DNA of 52,295 nucleotides from an uncultured Prochlorococcus sp. (GTDB lineage Bacteria > Cyanobacteriota > Cyanobacteriia > PCC-6307 > Cyanobiaceae): positions 1-52,295 of the forward strand of contig CACAYX010000005.1 in NCBI GenBank assembly GCA_902536775.1. Direction: 5' to 3'. This document shows positions 8,531 through 18,453 of this stretch, piece by piece; positions within the stretch are counted from its first letter, which is position 1; each line of letters opens with the position of its first letter. A program made the position numbers and the translations under genes. The notes beneath the pieces are model-generated. The model did no database searches and was not told the DNA's origin. It saw nothing but the letters and a program-made list of their open reading frames with translations.

Positions 8531-9640
8531 TTACTTTGATGGAAGTTGAGGTAAATCTGATCCTAATTTAAATCTATAGAATCTTAATAAATAAGCCAAT
8601 ATTATAATTATTAAAATAATAAATATCCAAATCAAGAGTTTGTTGAGGCTCCAGAAAGAAAATTCAAGACTATTTATCTGCCCTTGATTTAAATCCCAAA
8701 TTATTAGATTTTTTGTGATTTCTAGATTTGAATTATTTTTATCGGTAAGGATAGCTTTATTAGGGTGAATAATTTTGAAAATGAGTTCTAAATTATCAAT
8801 GCCTTTAATAGAATTTAGATCCAAATCTAACCTGTAAAAGTGTTTTTTTAAAAAAATGAAGTTTTTTTGAGTAGTATTAATTTCCATATTTGTTGATTCT
8901 CCCGCCAACTCTCCAGCTGTATTTTGGGTGATTTTAAGAACTTGCTTTGTATCCTCTAAATTGAGATTTTTATGTTTCAAAGAAAAGGTTGATTCGTCTT
9001 GTTCAATTTCTGCGTCAGGAAAAATATCTTTCATCTTCTCTTCAAATTTTAATTGCCAAGGAAATTTCTTTATGTATTTACTCTCTATCACTAAATTATT
9101 AGTTATTGAATCAAGTTCACTGAGATCAAGGGTATCCTCAATTTTTACGCAGCCACTTAAAAGTGGAATTAATAAAAATAGTATTAAAAAAATGATCAGT
9201 GAAAAGCCTTTCTGAAAGGGCTTTGTTTCACCAGTTGGTGTCTCAGTTACATTAATAAATTTTTTTTTCTTCAATACTTCTCTTTTTTTGCGCAGTGAGT
9301 TAAGAGATTTTTTATTGAGTGATGGGTCGCTTTCAAACTGTAAGTTCCAATTTTCTGGCTTTTTAATGTCTGGAGAGTCTATAACTTCCATCAAATATTT
9401 TGCATTTTCTCTCGTCTTATTATCGTAAGATTTTAGAAGTTCTTTACAAAACCTTTTCGCCTCATCCCTTTTATTGATACCACATAGAGCAGTAATTAAG
9501 ATTGTTCTTAAATTTACTCCCTCTTTGCTTGATAAAGGAAATGATTCGATTATGGGCAAAAGAAATTCAATGCAATAATGATACTCACCTTTAGCTAAAG
9601 CAAGTTCTACTTTTTCTAAAACTTGCTCATAAGTTTTCAT
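8531..9640 (-). CDS. DUF3153 membrane lipoprotein with N-terminal helical domain
   Basis: A 369-residue protein of two parts. Residues 1-90 are helical and TPR-like, and residues 91-140 are basic and charged. A hydrophobic stretch at about 145-163 ends in a lipobox-like LLSGC with Cys164. The region after it matches the cyanobacterial DUF3153 family, beginning CVKIEDTLDL. A second membrane helix lies near residues 328-350 (LLIWIFIILIIIILAYLL), followed by a short basic tail. The lipobox is internal, so lipidation would require either processing at residue 164 or an internal start. No function is known. It lies downstream of argB, three bases from its stop. Confidence 0.75.
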   Translation of the reverse strand: MKTYEQVLEKVELALAKGEYHYCIEFLLPIIESFPLSSKEGVNLRTILITALCGINKRDEAKRFCKELLKSYDNKTRENAKYLMEVIDSPDIKKPENWNLQFESDPSLNKKSLNSLRKKREVLKKKKFINVTETPTGETKPFQKGFSLIIFLILFLLIPLLSGCVKIEDTLDLSELDSITNNLVIESKYIKKFPWQLKFEEKMKDIFPDAEIEQDESTFSLKHKNLNLEDTKQVLKITQNTAGELAGESTNMEINTTQKNFIFLKKHFYRLDLDLNSIKGIDNLELIFKIIHPNKAILTDKNNSNLEITKNLIIWDLNQGQINSLEFSFWSLNKLLIWIFIILIIIILAYLLRFYRFKLGSDLPQLPSK

Positions 9641-9643
9641 GGG

Positions 9644-10495
9644 TTAGGCGACTATCATTGTTCCTATTCCGGAATTTGTAAAAATCTCAAGAAGTAATGA
9701 ATGTTCTATTCTTCCATCAATTATGTGAGCTGCTTTGACGCCTTGGGCTAAAGCTCTTATACAGCATTCTGTTTTTGGAATCATACCTTTAGTCACAATT
9801 TTTTTATTAATAAAATATCTTGCTTCTTTGAGATTAGTTTTTTCAACAAGACTATTTTTGTTATCTTTTTCTTGCAAAATCCCTTGAGTATCAGTAAGAA
9901 GAATAAGTTTTTCTGCATTTATTGCAGCAGCAATTTCTCCAGCAACAAAATCTGCATTAATGTTATGGGAAATACCCTCCAAGGTTGATCCAATGCTAGA
10001 AATAATTGGGATGTATCCTTTAGAAATAAGAGGATCTAATATTTCAGGATTGATTTTTGTCACCTCTCCCACTAACCCATGGCTCCCATCTCCTAGTTCT
10101 CTAGATTGAATTAAATTACCATCTAGACCTGATATTCCTACAGCTAAGGATCCAGTTTTATTAATACCTTTTACGATTTGTTTGTTAACTCTACCCATTA
10201 GAACCATCTCGACAATTTCCATTGTTTTTTGATCAGTAATTCTTAATCCATTTTCGAATTTAGGAGATATTTCTAATTTCTTTAACCAATTATTAATCTC
10301 TGGTCCACCTCCATGAATTACTATCGGACAAACCCCAACGGTTGCTAAAAGTGCTATGTCTCTAAAAAAAGCATTTTTTAAATTATCCTTCTCCATTACA
10401 GAACCACCATACTTGATAACAATTTTTCTACCTGAGAAACTTTGTATATATGGAAGTGCTTCGCTTAATATTGATACTCTTTGAGAATCATTCAT
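9644..10495 (-). CDS. argB: Acetylglutamate kinase
   Basis: A 283-residue amino acid kinase that phosphorylates N-acetylglutamate in arginine synthesis. The N-terminal KYGGSVM nucleotide-binding motif, the [11 protein letters not shown] substrate loop, and the C-terminal [12 protein letters not shown] block are all typical. In cyanobacteria this enzyme is the partner of the PII protein, which relieves arginine feedback inhibition; the C-terminal region needed for that is full length here. It is probably co-transcribed with the DUF3153 gene, which begins three bases downstream. Confidence 0.96.
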   Translation of the reverse strand: MNDSQRVSILSEALPYIQSFSGRKIVIKYGGSVMEKDNLKNAFFRDIALLATVGVCPIVIHGGGPEINNWLKKLEISPKFENGLRITDQKTMEIVEMVLMGRVNKQIVKGINKTGSLAVGISGLDGNLIQSRELGDGSHGLVGEVTKINPEILDPLISKGYIPIISSIGSTLEGISHNINADFVAGEIAAAINAEKLILLTDTQGILQEKDNKNSLVEKTNLKEARYFINKKIVTKGMIPKTECCIRALAQGVKAAHIIDGRIEHSLLLEIFTNSGIGTMIVA

Positions 10496-10559
10496 TATTA
10501 AAAATCATTAAAACTTGATTGAATTGAGAAATTAGGTTTTTACAAATATATCCCTATAT

Positions 10560-11090
10560 TCAATAAAAGAGAATAAAATCAAATTCTTTTTTATTATCGT
10601 CGATAATAAATTCTGATTCAAGACCTTTGACAAAAAACCTATTTAATCTTTCTTGTTTTTCAATCCATTTTTCTATAGGGACAGCGTTTAATTCGAAACG
10701 CATTCTGAGACCATTCTTTTCTTCCTTTGTAATTTCTTCTATTTCTTTTAATTGAGGGGGGTTATCCTCGTCCCACAAATTTAAAGATTCTAATGACGAT
10801 TCAAGATGAGCTTTTATCCCATACCTCCATCTTGTAACATCTTTAACTAATGCTGTTAGTTCTTTTGGTCTATTAAATTTATTTGTCGCAAAATTTGTCT
10901 TGTCAAATAACTCTACAGGAGGAATTTCGGAAGTCTTTAAGCCTAAGCCAATTAGGAAAATAGGTACTCCATAAAAAAAAGTAGGTACACTTAAATTCAC
11001 TGAGTCTGTAAAATAAGCAGTCATTCCAACAAAAGCTAATATACCCCCAGCTGTTACTATTAAGTTTCCAGGCGATAAGTATTTCTTCAT
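10560..11090 (-). CDS. DUF2854 membrane protein
   Basis: A 176-residue protein of the DUF2854 family, found in cyanobacteria and plants. Two membrane helices lie at about residues 9-29 and 37-51, separated by a short loop. The remaining 120 residues are soluble and charged, with the conserved KDVTRWRYGIKAHLESSL stretch. It has an ATG start and a divergent 60-residue gene upstream. No function is established. Conservation across oxygenic phototrophs hints at a thylakoid role, which is inference only. Confidence 0.8.
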   Translation of the reverse strand: MKKYLSPGNLIVTAGGILAFVGMTAYFTDSVNLSVPTFFYGVPIFLIGLGLKTSEIPPVELFDKTNFATNKFNRPKELTALVKDVTRWRYGIKAHLESSLESLNLWDEDNPPQLKEIEEITKEEKNGLRMRFELNAVPIEKWIEKQERLNRFFVKGLESEFIIDDNKKEFDFILFY

Positions 11091-11133
11091 TTTTGATTTA
11101 GTAGAATGATTTTTAAATGGGCTAACAAGTATT

Positions 11134-11316
11134 ATGCAAGATCCTAATGCTGCAAATCAAGGAGATTTAATTTTTAAACTTGATCAAGATAGAGCATGGC
11201 TACTAGAAAATCTTGATAAGGGTAAATGGCCAGAAATCAGAAGCGAACTTGCCGCGCTTGAAAGAAAAATAAGCAAATTAATTATAAGTGTTCAAGAAAA
11301 TAATGTTGATATTTGA
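11134..11316 (+). CDS. Small conserved-looking protein, unknown function
   Basis: A 60-residue acidic, helical protein starting MQDPNAANQGDL from an ATG. It has no membrane segment or cysteine, and its leucine spacing (LLENLDKGKW, SELAALERKI) suggests a small helical bundle or coiled coil. It sits between divergent DUF2854 and convergent ssb, with one base separating the stops. I do not recognise a family. Coding is supported by a full-length frame and a clean start that fill the space between neighbours. Confidence 0.65.
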   Translation: MQDPNAANQGDLIFKLDQDRAWLLENLDKGKWPEIRSELAALERKISKLIISVQENNVDI

Positions 11317-11317
11317 T

Positions 11318-11743
11318 TTAAAAAGGTATTTCGTCCACTTCAGGTACTAAAGGTGAACTATCCCAACTAGATTTTTTTGCGGTTTCTTTATTTTCAAATG
11401 ACTCATTATTTTCTTTTTGATCAGACTTAGTAACATCAACTTGCGTTATTTGATGAATTTTTGAAGCTGTTAGTTCTGCTTGTTTTTCTTTTGTTCCGTC
11501 TTTTCTAGTGACAGAATTCATCTTTAGACGTCCCTCAATAACGATATTTTGCCCCTCCTTTAGTTCATCTACCATTTCTTGGGCAATATTTCCCCATCCT
11601 ATGATCTTGAGATCTCTGGTTGGATCTTCACTACGTAATCCTTTAAAATTAACAATCATTTCTGCAATTGGAGTTTGGTTTTCTTTGGTATACCTCATTT
11701 GGGGAGCGCTATTAATGACCGCCTGAATTAAACAATGATTCAT
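11318..11743 (-). CDS. ssb: Single-stranded DNA-binding protein
   Basis: A 141-residue SSB with an N-terminal OB fold (MNHCLIQAVINSAPQMRYT through about residue 105). It coats single strands during replication and repair. A linker rich in Lys, Glu and Ser leads to the acidic tip EVDEIPF, the C-terminal tail through which SSB recruits partners such as PriA, whose gene lies 2.8 kb away. The OB domain is of the cyanobacterial type. The gene is divergent from cobK across 28 bases. Confidence 0.9.
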   Translation of the reverse strand: MNHCLIQAVINSAPQMRYTKENQTPIAEMIVNFKGLRSEDPTRDLKIIGWGNIAQEMVDELKEGQNIVIEGRLKMNSVTRKDGTKEKQAELTASKIHQITQVDVTKSDQKENNESFENKETAKKSSWDSSPLVPEVDEIPF

Positions 11744-11771
11744 TACTTACTATTTAATTAAAGACATACTG

Positions 11772-12569
11772 ATGCAGAATCAAGGAAATTGCTATAAAAA
11801 TGTTTGGATCCTATCAGGAACTTCGGATGGACCTGTAATAGCTAATAGGCTTCTTGAACTTAATTATTCAGTATTTGCAAGTGTTTTAACTTATAAAGCA
11901 GGGCAAGCTTATATTGAAAATCCAAAGTTACATATCATTACGGGGAAATTAAATAATAAAGATCAAATAATTAATTTCATAAATAAAAATAAAATCACAT
12001 GCGTTGTCGATGCTACGCATCCGTTTGCCGTAATAATTTCTAAAAATCTTTATAATGCATGTAAAGAAATTAATACACCTCTTTTACTATTTGAGAGGAA
12101 ATCTCTAATAAATAACACTAATAATTTTTTTTATATTGATCACTTAAAGGATATAAATAATGTTGATGTAGAAAATAAGAATATTCTTCTTGCAATAGGA
12201 TCAAGATTCCTTAACGATACAGCTAGTTATTATATGAATTGTAAAGCAAATGTATTTACAAGGGTACTTCCAACTTATGAGAGCATAACTAAAGCTTTTG
12301 GATCATGTATTCAAAATGCAAATATAGCGATACTTGAACCGAGTAAAAATAATAAAAGCATTTTAGAAAAAAAACTTTGTGATTTTTGGCAGATAGATTA
12401 TGTTCTATGCAGAGAATCTGGAAGTTATTCTCAGAAAAACTGGGAGAGTATAGTTTCTGGAAGTAGGATGAAGTTATTTTTGGTTAAAAGGCCGAAAGTT
12501 AAAAATGATTATTCTTATTCTTTTGATCAATATCACAATTTGATAAATCACATAATAAGAAGATATTGA
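11772..12569 (+). CDS. cobK: Precorrin-6A reductase (CobK/CbiJ family)
   Basis: A 265-residue enzyme reducing the corrin ring at the precorrin-6 stage of cobalamin synthesis with NADPH. The N-terminal WILSGTSDGPVIANRL nucleotide-binding block, the DATHPFAV motif near residue 80 and the C-terminal RESG block match the CobK/CbiJ family. It starts from ATG. The next gene, cutA, begins 13 bases downstream and is likely co-transcribed. Whether its substrate carries cobalt (the anaerobic-type route of cyanobacteria) is family knowledge rather than visible here. Confidence 0.88.
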   Translation: MQNQGNCYKNVWILSGTSDGPVIANRLLELNYSVFASVLTYKAGQAYIENPKLHIITGKLNNKDQIINFINKNKITCVVDATHPFAVIISKNLYNACKEINTPLLLFERKSLINNTNNFFYIDHLKDINNVDVENKNILLAIGSRFLNDTASYYMNCKANVFTRVLPTYESITKAFGSCIQNANIAILEPSKNNKSILEKKLCDFWQIDYVLCRESGSYSQKNWESIVSGSRMKLFLVKRPKVKNDYSYSFDQYHNLINHIIRRY

Positions 12570-12582
12570 TGTTTAATTCATT

Positions 12583-12888
12583 ATGGAAGTATTAGTTATG
12601 ATCACAACTGAATCAAGTAACGCAAATGCTTTGCGAATGGCTAAATTACTAATACAAAATAAACTTGCAGCTTGTGTTTCGATAAAGCAAATTTTTTCAA
12701 CTTATAAGTGGGATGATGATATTGAAGAAACTAAAGAGTTTGAAATCACAATAAAAAGTAAACTAGAATTTAAAGATAGTTTAATTGATTTCTTAAATAA
12801 AAATTCCACATATGATGTCCCTCAAATTATTTACAAAAAATACCATGCTGAGATGAAATATTTTGATTGGTTGAATAAGACTATTTGA
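12583..12888 (+). CDS. cutA: CutA1 divalent-ion tolerance family protein
   Basis: A 101-residue CutA1 protein, a very stable trimer related in fold to PII signalling proteins and linked to copper tolerance. The family markers are visible: an N-terminal MITTESSNANALRMAKLL, then LAACVSI, a central YKWDDDIEETKE, and a late DVPQIIY. It follows cobK by 13 bases on the same strand and converges with the PfkB kinase gene. The physiological ligand is not settled for the family. Confidence 0.9.
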   Translation: MEVLVMITTESSNANALRMAKLLIQNKLAACVSIKQIFSTYKWDDDIEETKEFEITIKSKLEFKDSLIDFLNKNSTYDVPQIIYKKYHAEMKYFDWLNKTI

Positions 12889-12894
12889 TTAAAT

Positions 12895-13899
12895 TTATTT
12901 AATTAACTCTTTAAGATCAATATCCGATCTGGATCCTAATTGCGTAATTATTTGCCCCGCACAAATTGAAGCGATCTCTCCGCATTTTTTGAGGGAACAA
13001 TTGTTTATTAATCCATGGATAAATCCTCCCGCATATATATCTCCCGCTCCAGTAGTATCAATAATCTTGCCTTTCGTTATTGACTCAATTTTTTCAACAT
13101 TATTTTTGTTAACTATGAGAGAACCATTGCTTCCAAGAGTTACTATGACTAATTCACATAGGGAAGATAGGTCTTCTTGGCAGCTTGATAATTTATCATT
13201 TTTAAATAGACTTAACACCTCGGATTCATTACAAAAAACAATATCTACATATTCATAAATTAATTCCAAGAAACTCTCACGATGTCTATCTACACAAAAT
13301 GAATCAGACAAAGAAAGAATTATTTTTGTATTAGATTGTTTTGCAATTTGGGCGGCTTTAATAAAAGCTTTCTTAGCTAATTCGCTGTCCCATAAATATC
13401 CTTCTAAATATAAGTATTTACTTTCCTTAATTACAGTAAAGTCAATGTCTTTTGGTTCAAACTCTACAGATGCTCCTAGGTAAGTGCACATAGTTCTTTG
13501 TGCATCAGGTGTAACCATAATGATTGAATGAGCTGTTGGAGCACCTTCAATAGTTGGTGGAGTATTAAATATTGTTTTACTTTTTTTTATATCGTCAGAA
13601 AAGAAATCCCCAAATTGATCATTTTTCACTCTTCCTATAAACTGCACATGATTGCCTAATTCTGCTAAAGAAACAACGGTATTTGCTGAGGACCCACCTG
13701 AAATTTGTTTGATCACTTTGCAGTTTTCTAACAATCTCTGAGATTCATCAGAATTAATAAGATTCATTGATCCTTTATCCAGCTTATTTATCTCAAGAAA
13801 CTCATCTTCAATATTTACGATAATATCTACTATTGCGTTGCCCAGACCAATCAGATCAACAGGTTTATGATGTTCAAAATGTCTAAAGGATTCCTTCAT
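12895..13899 (-). CDS. PfkB family sugar/nucleoside kinase
   Basis: A 334-residue ribokinase-fold kinase. The first signature ISGGSSANTV lies near residue 65 and the second, DTTGAGDIYAGGF, near residue 280; the Asp in GAGD is the catalytic base. The N-terminal GLGNAIVDIIVN fits the adenosine-kinase-like branch, so the substrate may be adenosine or a sugar, but sequence alone does not decide. It lies 15 bases downstream of purA on the same strand. A link to purine salvage is plausible from that neighbour. Confidence 0.88.
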   Translation of the reverse strand: MKESFRHFEHHKPVDLIGLGNAIVDIIVNIEDEFLEINKLDKGSMNLINSDESQRLLENCKVIKQISGGSSANTVVSLAELGNHVQFIGRVKNDQFGDFFSDDIKKSKTIFNTPPTIEGAPTAHSIIMVTPDAQRTMCTYLGASVEFEPKDIDFTVIKESKYLYLEGYLWDSELAKKAFIKAAQIAKQSNTKIILSLSDSFCVDRHRESFLELIYEYVDIVFCNESEVLSLFKNDKLSSCQEDLSSLCELVIVTLGSNGSLIVNKNNVEKIESITKGKIIDTTGAGDIYAGGFIHGLINNCSLKKCGEIASICAGQIITQLGSRSDIDLKELIK

Positions 13900-13914
13900 T
13901 AATTTGGAATTAAA

Positions 13915-15297
<1,383 letters not shown>

Positions 15298-15306
15298 TGA
15301 ATTGTA

Positions 15307-15744
15307 TCAACTTTCTCTTAGAACCATTTTTTCAGCAAGAGAAAATTCTTTGCTTAAACGCTCCTTAAGTTTATCTGGTAAAGGTCTAGTTGCAAAGTTT
15401 TTGTAATGACCTGCCATAGCATTTAATGCTGTTTGCATGGTAGTAAATGATTGAGTTTTATTCACCATCCCTCTATTTCTGTACCTGGAAATATAGTCAG
15501 TTATAAGCGTCAGAGCCTCACTTCTTACTTCATCTTTATTTGGAGAATCTTTTGGAGTATCAACAGCTATTTGTAATGTTTTAACAACTGAAATAGTATC
15601 TTTTGTATAGTCTCCTGTCATAGAGGTTTTTGCAGCTATAGAAGGGGAACTAAATAGTGTAAAAACAATTATTAAAGATATTGAAAAAGATATAACTTTG
15701 GTAAGATCTTTTAAAAATAATTTTGATGTCCATTTCAGTAACAT
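15307..15744 (-). CDS. psb27: Photosystem II assembly protein Psb27
   Basis: A 145-residue lumenal protein that binds CP43 during assembly and repair of photosystem II and keeps the manganese cluster site accessible. A hydrophobic export signal spans about residues 15-38. The mature part begins near KTSMTGDYTKDT and contains the helical Psb27 core with SRYRNRG, AMAGHYKNF and LKERLSKEFSLAE. Other cyanobacterial Psb27 proteins have a lipobox cysteine; here the region reads SSPSIAAKTS with no Cys, so the protein is probably not lipidated. It lies between proS and purA on the same strand. Confidence 0.9.
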   Translation of the reverse strand: MLLKWTSKLFLKDLTKVISFSISLIIVFTLFSSPSIAAKTSMTGDYTKDTISVVKTLQIAVDTPKDSPNKDEVRSEALTLITDYISRYRNRGMVNKTQSFTTMQTALNAMAGHYKNFATRPLPDKLKERLSKEFSLAEKMVLRES

Positions 15745-15769
15745 AACTTAGCTCCCAAATAAATAAGCC

Positions 15770-17572
15770 TTAAGACTTTTTATTGTACATTATTTCTGAT
15801 TCGGAAATAAACGTTTCCAACAATTTGTGAGTACTAATTTTAAACTTAGTATTATTTGATCTGCATAAAAGTTCTACTTCCTTATTTATAGAATCTCTCC
15901 CAATAATTATTTGAAAAGGAATACCAATTAATTCCGCATCTTTAAATTTCACTCCAGCTCTATCGCTTCTATCATCAAGGAGGACATCAATTTTATTAAT
16001 TATAAAGTTGTTATAGATTTGCTCAGTAAGGTCTCTTTGGATAGGGTCTTTTAGGTTTGTTGGAATAATAATAACTTCAAAAGGAGAAATCTGGATAGGC
16101 CAACAAATTCCCTTTTGATCATGATTCTGTTCGATAGCAGCTTGAGCTATTCTTGTCACTCCAATTCCATAACAACCCATCCATAAATTTTTTAACTTAC
16201 CATCCTTATCAGAGAATTTTGCATTTAATTTTTCACTATATTTTTGACCTAGTTGGAAAATATGTCCTATCTCGATACCTTTTTTTTCTTTAAGTTCCTC
16301 ATCATCATCAATACTTATTTTATCTCCTTTTTTGGCATTCCTGATATCCCCAATTAGATAGTCTTTCGAAGCGAAAGAAAATTCTCGAAAAACTTTATGG
16401 AAATTAACTTTATTTCCACCACTTATAAACTTTGAAAGGCCACTTGCAGAATGGTCAATTATTCTTGTCCATTTTTTATCCCAATTAGAAGAAGCTTTAA
16501 TTGTATTATTATCTAAATCTGGCCCAATAAACCCTAAGGGAAAATCAATTAGATTTTTTTCGATATTATTTTTGTCTTCAATCTTTTTAAGATTAAGAAG
16601 ATTAAAATTATGAAGTTTATTGATTAAGTTAAAAAGCTTTACTTCATTAATGTGTTGATCGCCTCTTATGCATGCAAGAATTGGCACCTCAAATTCACCT
16701 TCGAACTGTGCAAGGAATAATACTGCTTTGATAATCTGACTAGGGTCTAAATTATTATTATCGCAAATCTCTAGGATTGTTTTTTGTTGAGGTGTCTCCA
16801 GCCACTCTGCAATATCATCTTTTAGTGGAATAGGTTGAGAGGGTAGAGAAACAGCTTTTTCAATATTTGCAGCATAAGAACCACTTTGAGTAAACAAAAT
16901 GGAATCTTCCCCAGTATCAGCAGTGACCATAAATTCTTTAGAGGATGCACCGCCAATTGCTCCACTATCAGCTTCAACTCCTACTGTCTGCAGACCACAA
17001 GATTTAAAAATATTTTCATAAGCATTGCCCACCTTTTCATAGAAAGAAGCCAGATCGGTTTCTGAAGAATGAAAAGAATAACCATCTTTCATTATAAATT
17101 CTCTACTTCTCATCAATCCAAACCTTGGCCTTATTTCATCTCTAAATTTTGTCTGAATTTGATAAAAACATTGAGGTAATTGCTTATAGGAGTTAATGGT
17201 CTCTGATGCAATACTCGTGATCACCTCTTCGTGAGTTGGAGCTAAACCAAATTCTTTACCTTGTCTATCTTTGAGATTAAACATTATTCCTTCCCCTGCA
17301 GTATATCCTTCCCACCTTTCACTTTTTCTCCATAAATCTGCAGGATGAAGTTGGGGTAATAGTAATTTTGTACAACCAATACTACTAAGTTCTATCTCTA
17401 TTATTGCGGATATTTTTTCAATAACTCTAAGCATTAATGGCATGTATGCATAAATACCGCTGTTCACTCTGCGAATATATCCAGCTTTTAAAAGTAATTG
17501 ATGTGAAATAATCTCAGCTTCAGAAGGTGTGTCACGAAGTGTCCCCAGAGGAAATGAGGTTGTAACGCGCAT
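15770..17572 (-). CDS. proS: Prolyl-tRNA synthetase
   Basis: A 600-residue class II synthetase that charges tRNA-Pro. The class II motifs are present: motif 2 around FRDEIRPRFGLMRSREF near residues 142-158, and a late motif 3, GIGVTRIAQAAIEQ. An insertion domain between about residues 225 and 410 marks the bacterial type with the editing domain. The C-terminal anticodon-binding domain follows (DVLLDDRSDRAGVKFKDAEL). It starts from ATG at the head of the proS-psb27 pair. Confidence 0.96.
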   Translation of the reverse strand: MRVTTSFPLGTLRDTPSEAEIISHQLLLKAGYIRRVNSGIYAYMPLMLRVIEKISAIIEIELSSIGCTKLLLPQLHPADLWRKSERWEGYTAGEGIMFNLKDRQGKEFGLAPTHEEVITSIASETINSYKQLPQCFYQIQTKFRDEIRPRFGLMRSREFIMKDGYSFHSSETDLASFYEKVGNAYENIFKSCGLQTVGVEADSGAIGGASSKEFMVTADTGEDSILFTQSGSYAANIEKAVSLPSQPIPLKDDIAEWLETPQQKTILEICDNNNLDPSQIIKAVLFLAQFEGEFEVPILACIRGDQHINEVKLFNLINKLHNFNLLNLKKIEDKNNIEKNLIDFPLGFIGPDLDNNTIKASSNWDKKWTRIIDHSASGLSKFISGGNKVNFHKVFREFSFASKDYLIGDIRNAKKGDKISIDDDEELKEKKGIEIGHIFQLGQKYSEKLNAKFSDKDGKLKNLWMGCYGIGVTRIAQAAIEQNHDQKGICWPIQISPFEVIIIPTNLKDPIQRDLTEQIYNNFIINKIDVLLDDRSDRAGVKFKDAELIGIPFQIIIGRDSINKEVELLCRSNNTKFKISTHKLLETFISESEIMYNKKS

Positions 17573-17689
17573 ACAAAAAAATCCTTAATAATATTAAATT
17601 TTATCAAGTAAGATGAAAAATTAATTTAAAGTGTCTTGAGTCCCTCAACGCGGCTAGTCTAAAAATATTGTTTCTGCTAACTTTTTCAG

Positions 17690-17722
17690 TAATGAAGTTC
17701 AAACTCTTTTAAAAGTTCATTA
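17690..17722. promoter_or_regulatory. Dyad upstream of the small helix-turn-helix gene
   Basis: TAATGAA (17690-17696) and TTCATTA (17716-17722) are perfect complements around 19 bases that contain a further imperfect dyad, AACTCTTTTAAAAGTT. The element ends 24 bases before the ATG of a probable DNA-binding protein, a place where autoregulators often bind. It is in a divergent spacer with proS. No proof of function. Confidence 0.25.
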
Positions 17723-17746
17723 TTACTAAAACATTTTCTTAAGTTT

Positions 17747-18097
17747 ATGGAAAATATAGATTCCAATATTTCTAGCGAAGAGGAATTAGTAGGTATTGAT
17801 GAAGTTCAAAAATTCTTAAACAGATCAAGAGCTTCTGTCTATAGGTATACAAATACAGATTTAAGAAATCTAAACCCTAGCTTTAATCCAAGAAAATTAA
17901 ATCCCGAATTTAGAACTGATCAAAAAGATCCTTTAAAATTCCATCCTAATGAAGTAGCAAGATTTGCAAAAGATATTTTAAGAATTAAGGAAGTTACTGT
18001 AGAGGTCTTTAATACACCTTCTACCGCCGCTCAAAATATACTGGTGCAAATATTAGACGAACTGAAATCTATTAAGGCCTTGCTGGAAAAAGAGTAA
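17747..18097 (+). CDS. Small protein with helix-turn-helix-like N-terminus (resolvase/excisionase-like)
   Basis: A 116-residue protein. Residues 14-40 (LVGIDEVQKFLNRSRASVYR) resemble the DNA-binding helices of excisionases and MerR-type proteins, in which EVQKFLNRSRASVYRY is the helix-turn-helix. The middle is rich in Asn and Pro, and the C-terminal 30 residues form an amphipathic helix (QILDELKSIKALLEKE) suited to dimerisation. No recombinase catalytic domain is present. It sits divergent from proS. I infer a small DNA-binding regulator, with moderate confidence. Confidence 0.6.
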   Translation: MENIDSNISSEEELVGIDEVQKFLNRSRASVYRYTNTDLRNLNPSFNPRKLNPEFRTDQKDPLKFHPNEVARFAKDILRIKEVTVEVFNTPSTAAQNILVQILDELKSIKALLEKE

Positions 18098-18116
18098 TTA
18101 AATTAAAAAGTTACTA

Positions 18117-18144
18117 GTCAATGTTTTGATTTATTGACATTTTG
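18117..18144 (+). terminator. Possible terminator after the helix-turn-helix gene
   Basis: GTCAAT (18117-18122) pairs with ATTGAC (18133-18138) across a ten-base loop, followed by ATTTTG. It lies 20 bases past the stop of the 116-residue gene. The stem is short and the T-run weak, so this is tentative. Confidence 0.25.
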
Positions 18145-18198
18145 AATGTAGGATATTGATGTTTAATTATCTCCTTAATCTTTACCAATTAAGAGTTC

Positions 18199-18453
18199 TT
18201 GAGTTACACGAAATCAAAGCAGTTTATTCAAAGTAAATCAAGCGAAGAATCTTCTTATGGTTCTACTCGAAGTGATTTTGAAAGAGATGATGATGACCCT
18301 TTCAGTATAAGGAGTTTATCAATAACATCTCTAGGTATTATTTATGCTATTTTGACAATTTTATTACCTTCGCTAAGCATTTTAATTGGAAGACCTTTAC
18401 CTCAAGGAAACGAGATAATTCATAATCACGATTTTAAAAAAGATGGACCTTAG
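18199..18453 (+). CDS. Small single-pass membrane protein, unknown function
   Basis: An 84-residue protein. Its first 45 residues are polar and include an acidic cluster (FERDDDDPF). A single membrane helix at about residues 47-64 (LGIIYAILTILLPSLSIL) is followed by a short tail. The start is a TTG with no strong ribosome site. Its last 11 bases overlap the start of the downstream pyrophosphatase gene in another frame, implying translational coupling. I do not recognise a family. Confidence 0.6.
   Translation: MSYTKSKQFIQSKSSEESSYGSTRSDFERDDDDPFSIRSLSITSLGIIYAILTILLPSLSILIGRPLPQGNEIIHNHDFKKDGP

Noticed and set aside
9194-9222. Hairpin AAAGCC-TTTC / GAAA-G-GGCTTT that looks like a terminator
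   Set aside because: It lies inside the DUF3153 coding region, has a bulge and no T-tract on the coding strand, and encodes an ordinary KPFQKGF stretch.
11901-12569. Cobalamin riboswitch near cobK or cobO
   Set aside because: Spacers upstream are only 28-34 bases and no B12-box-like sequence is seen.
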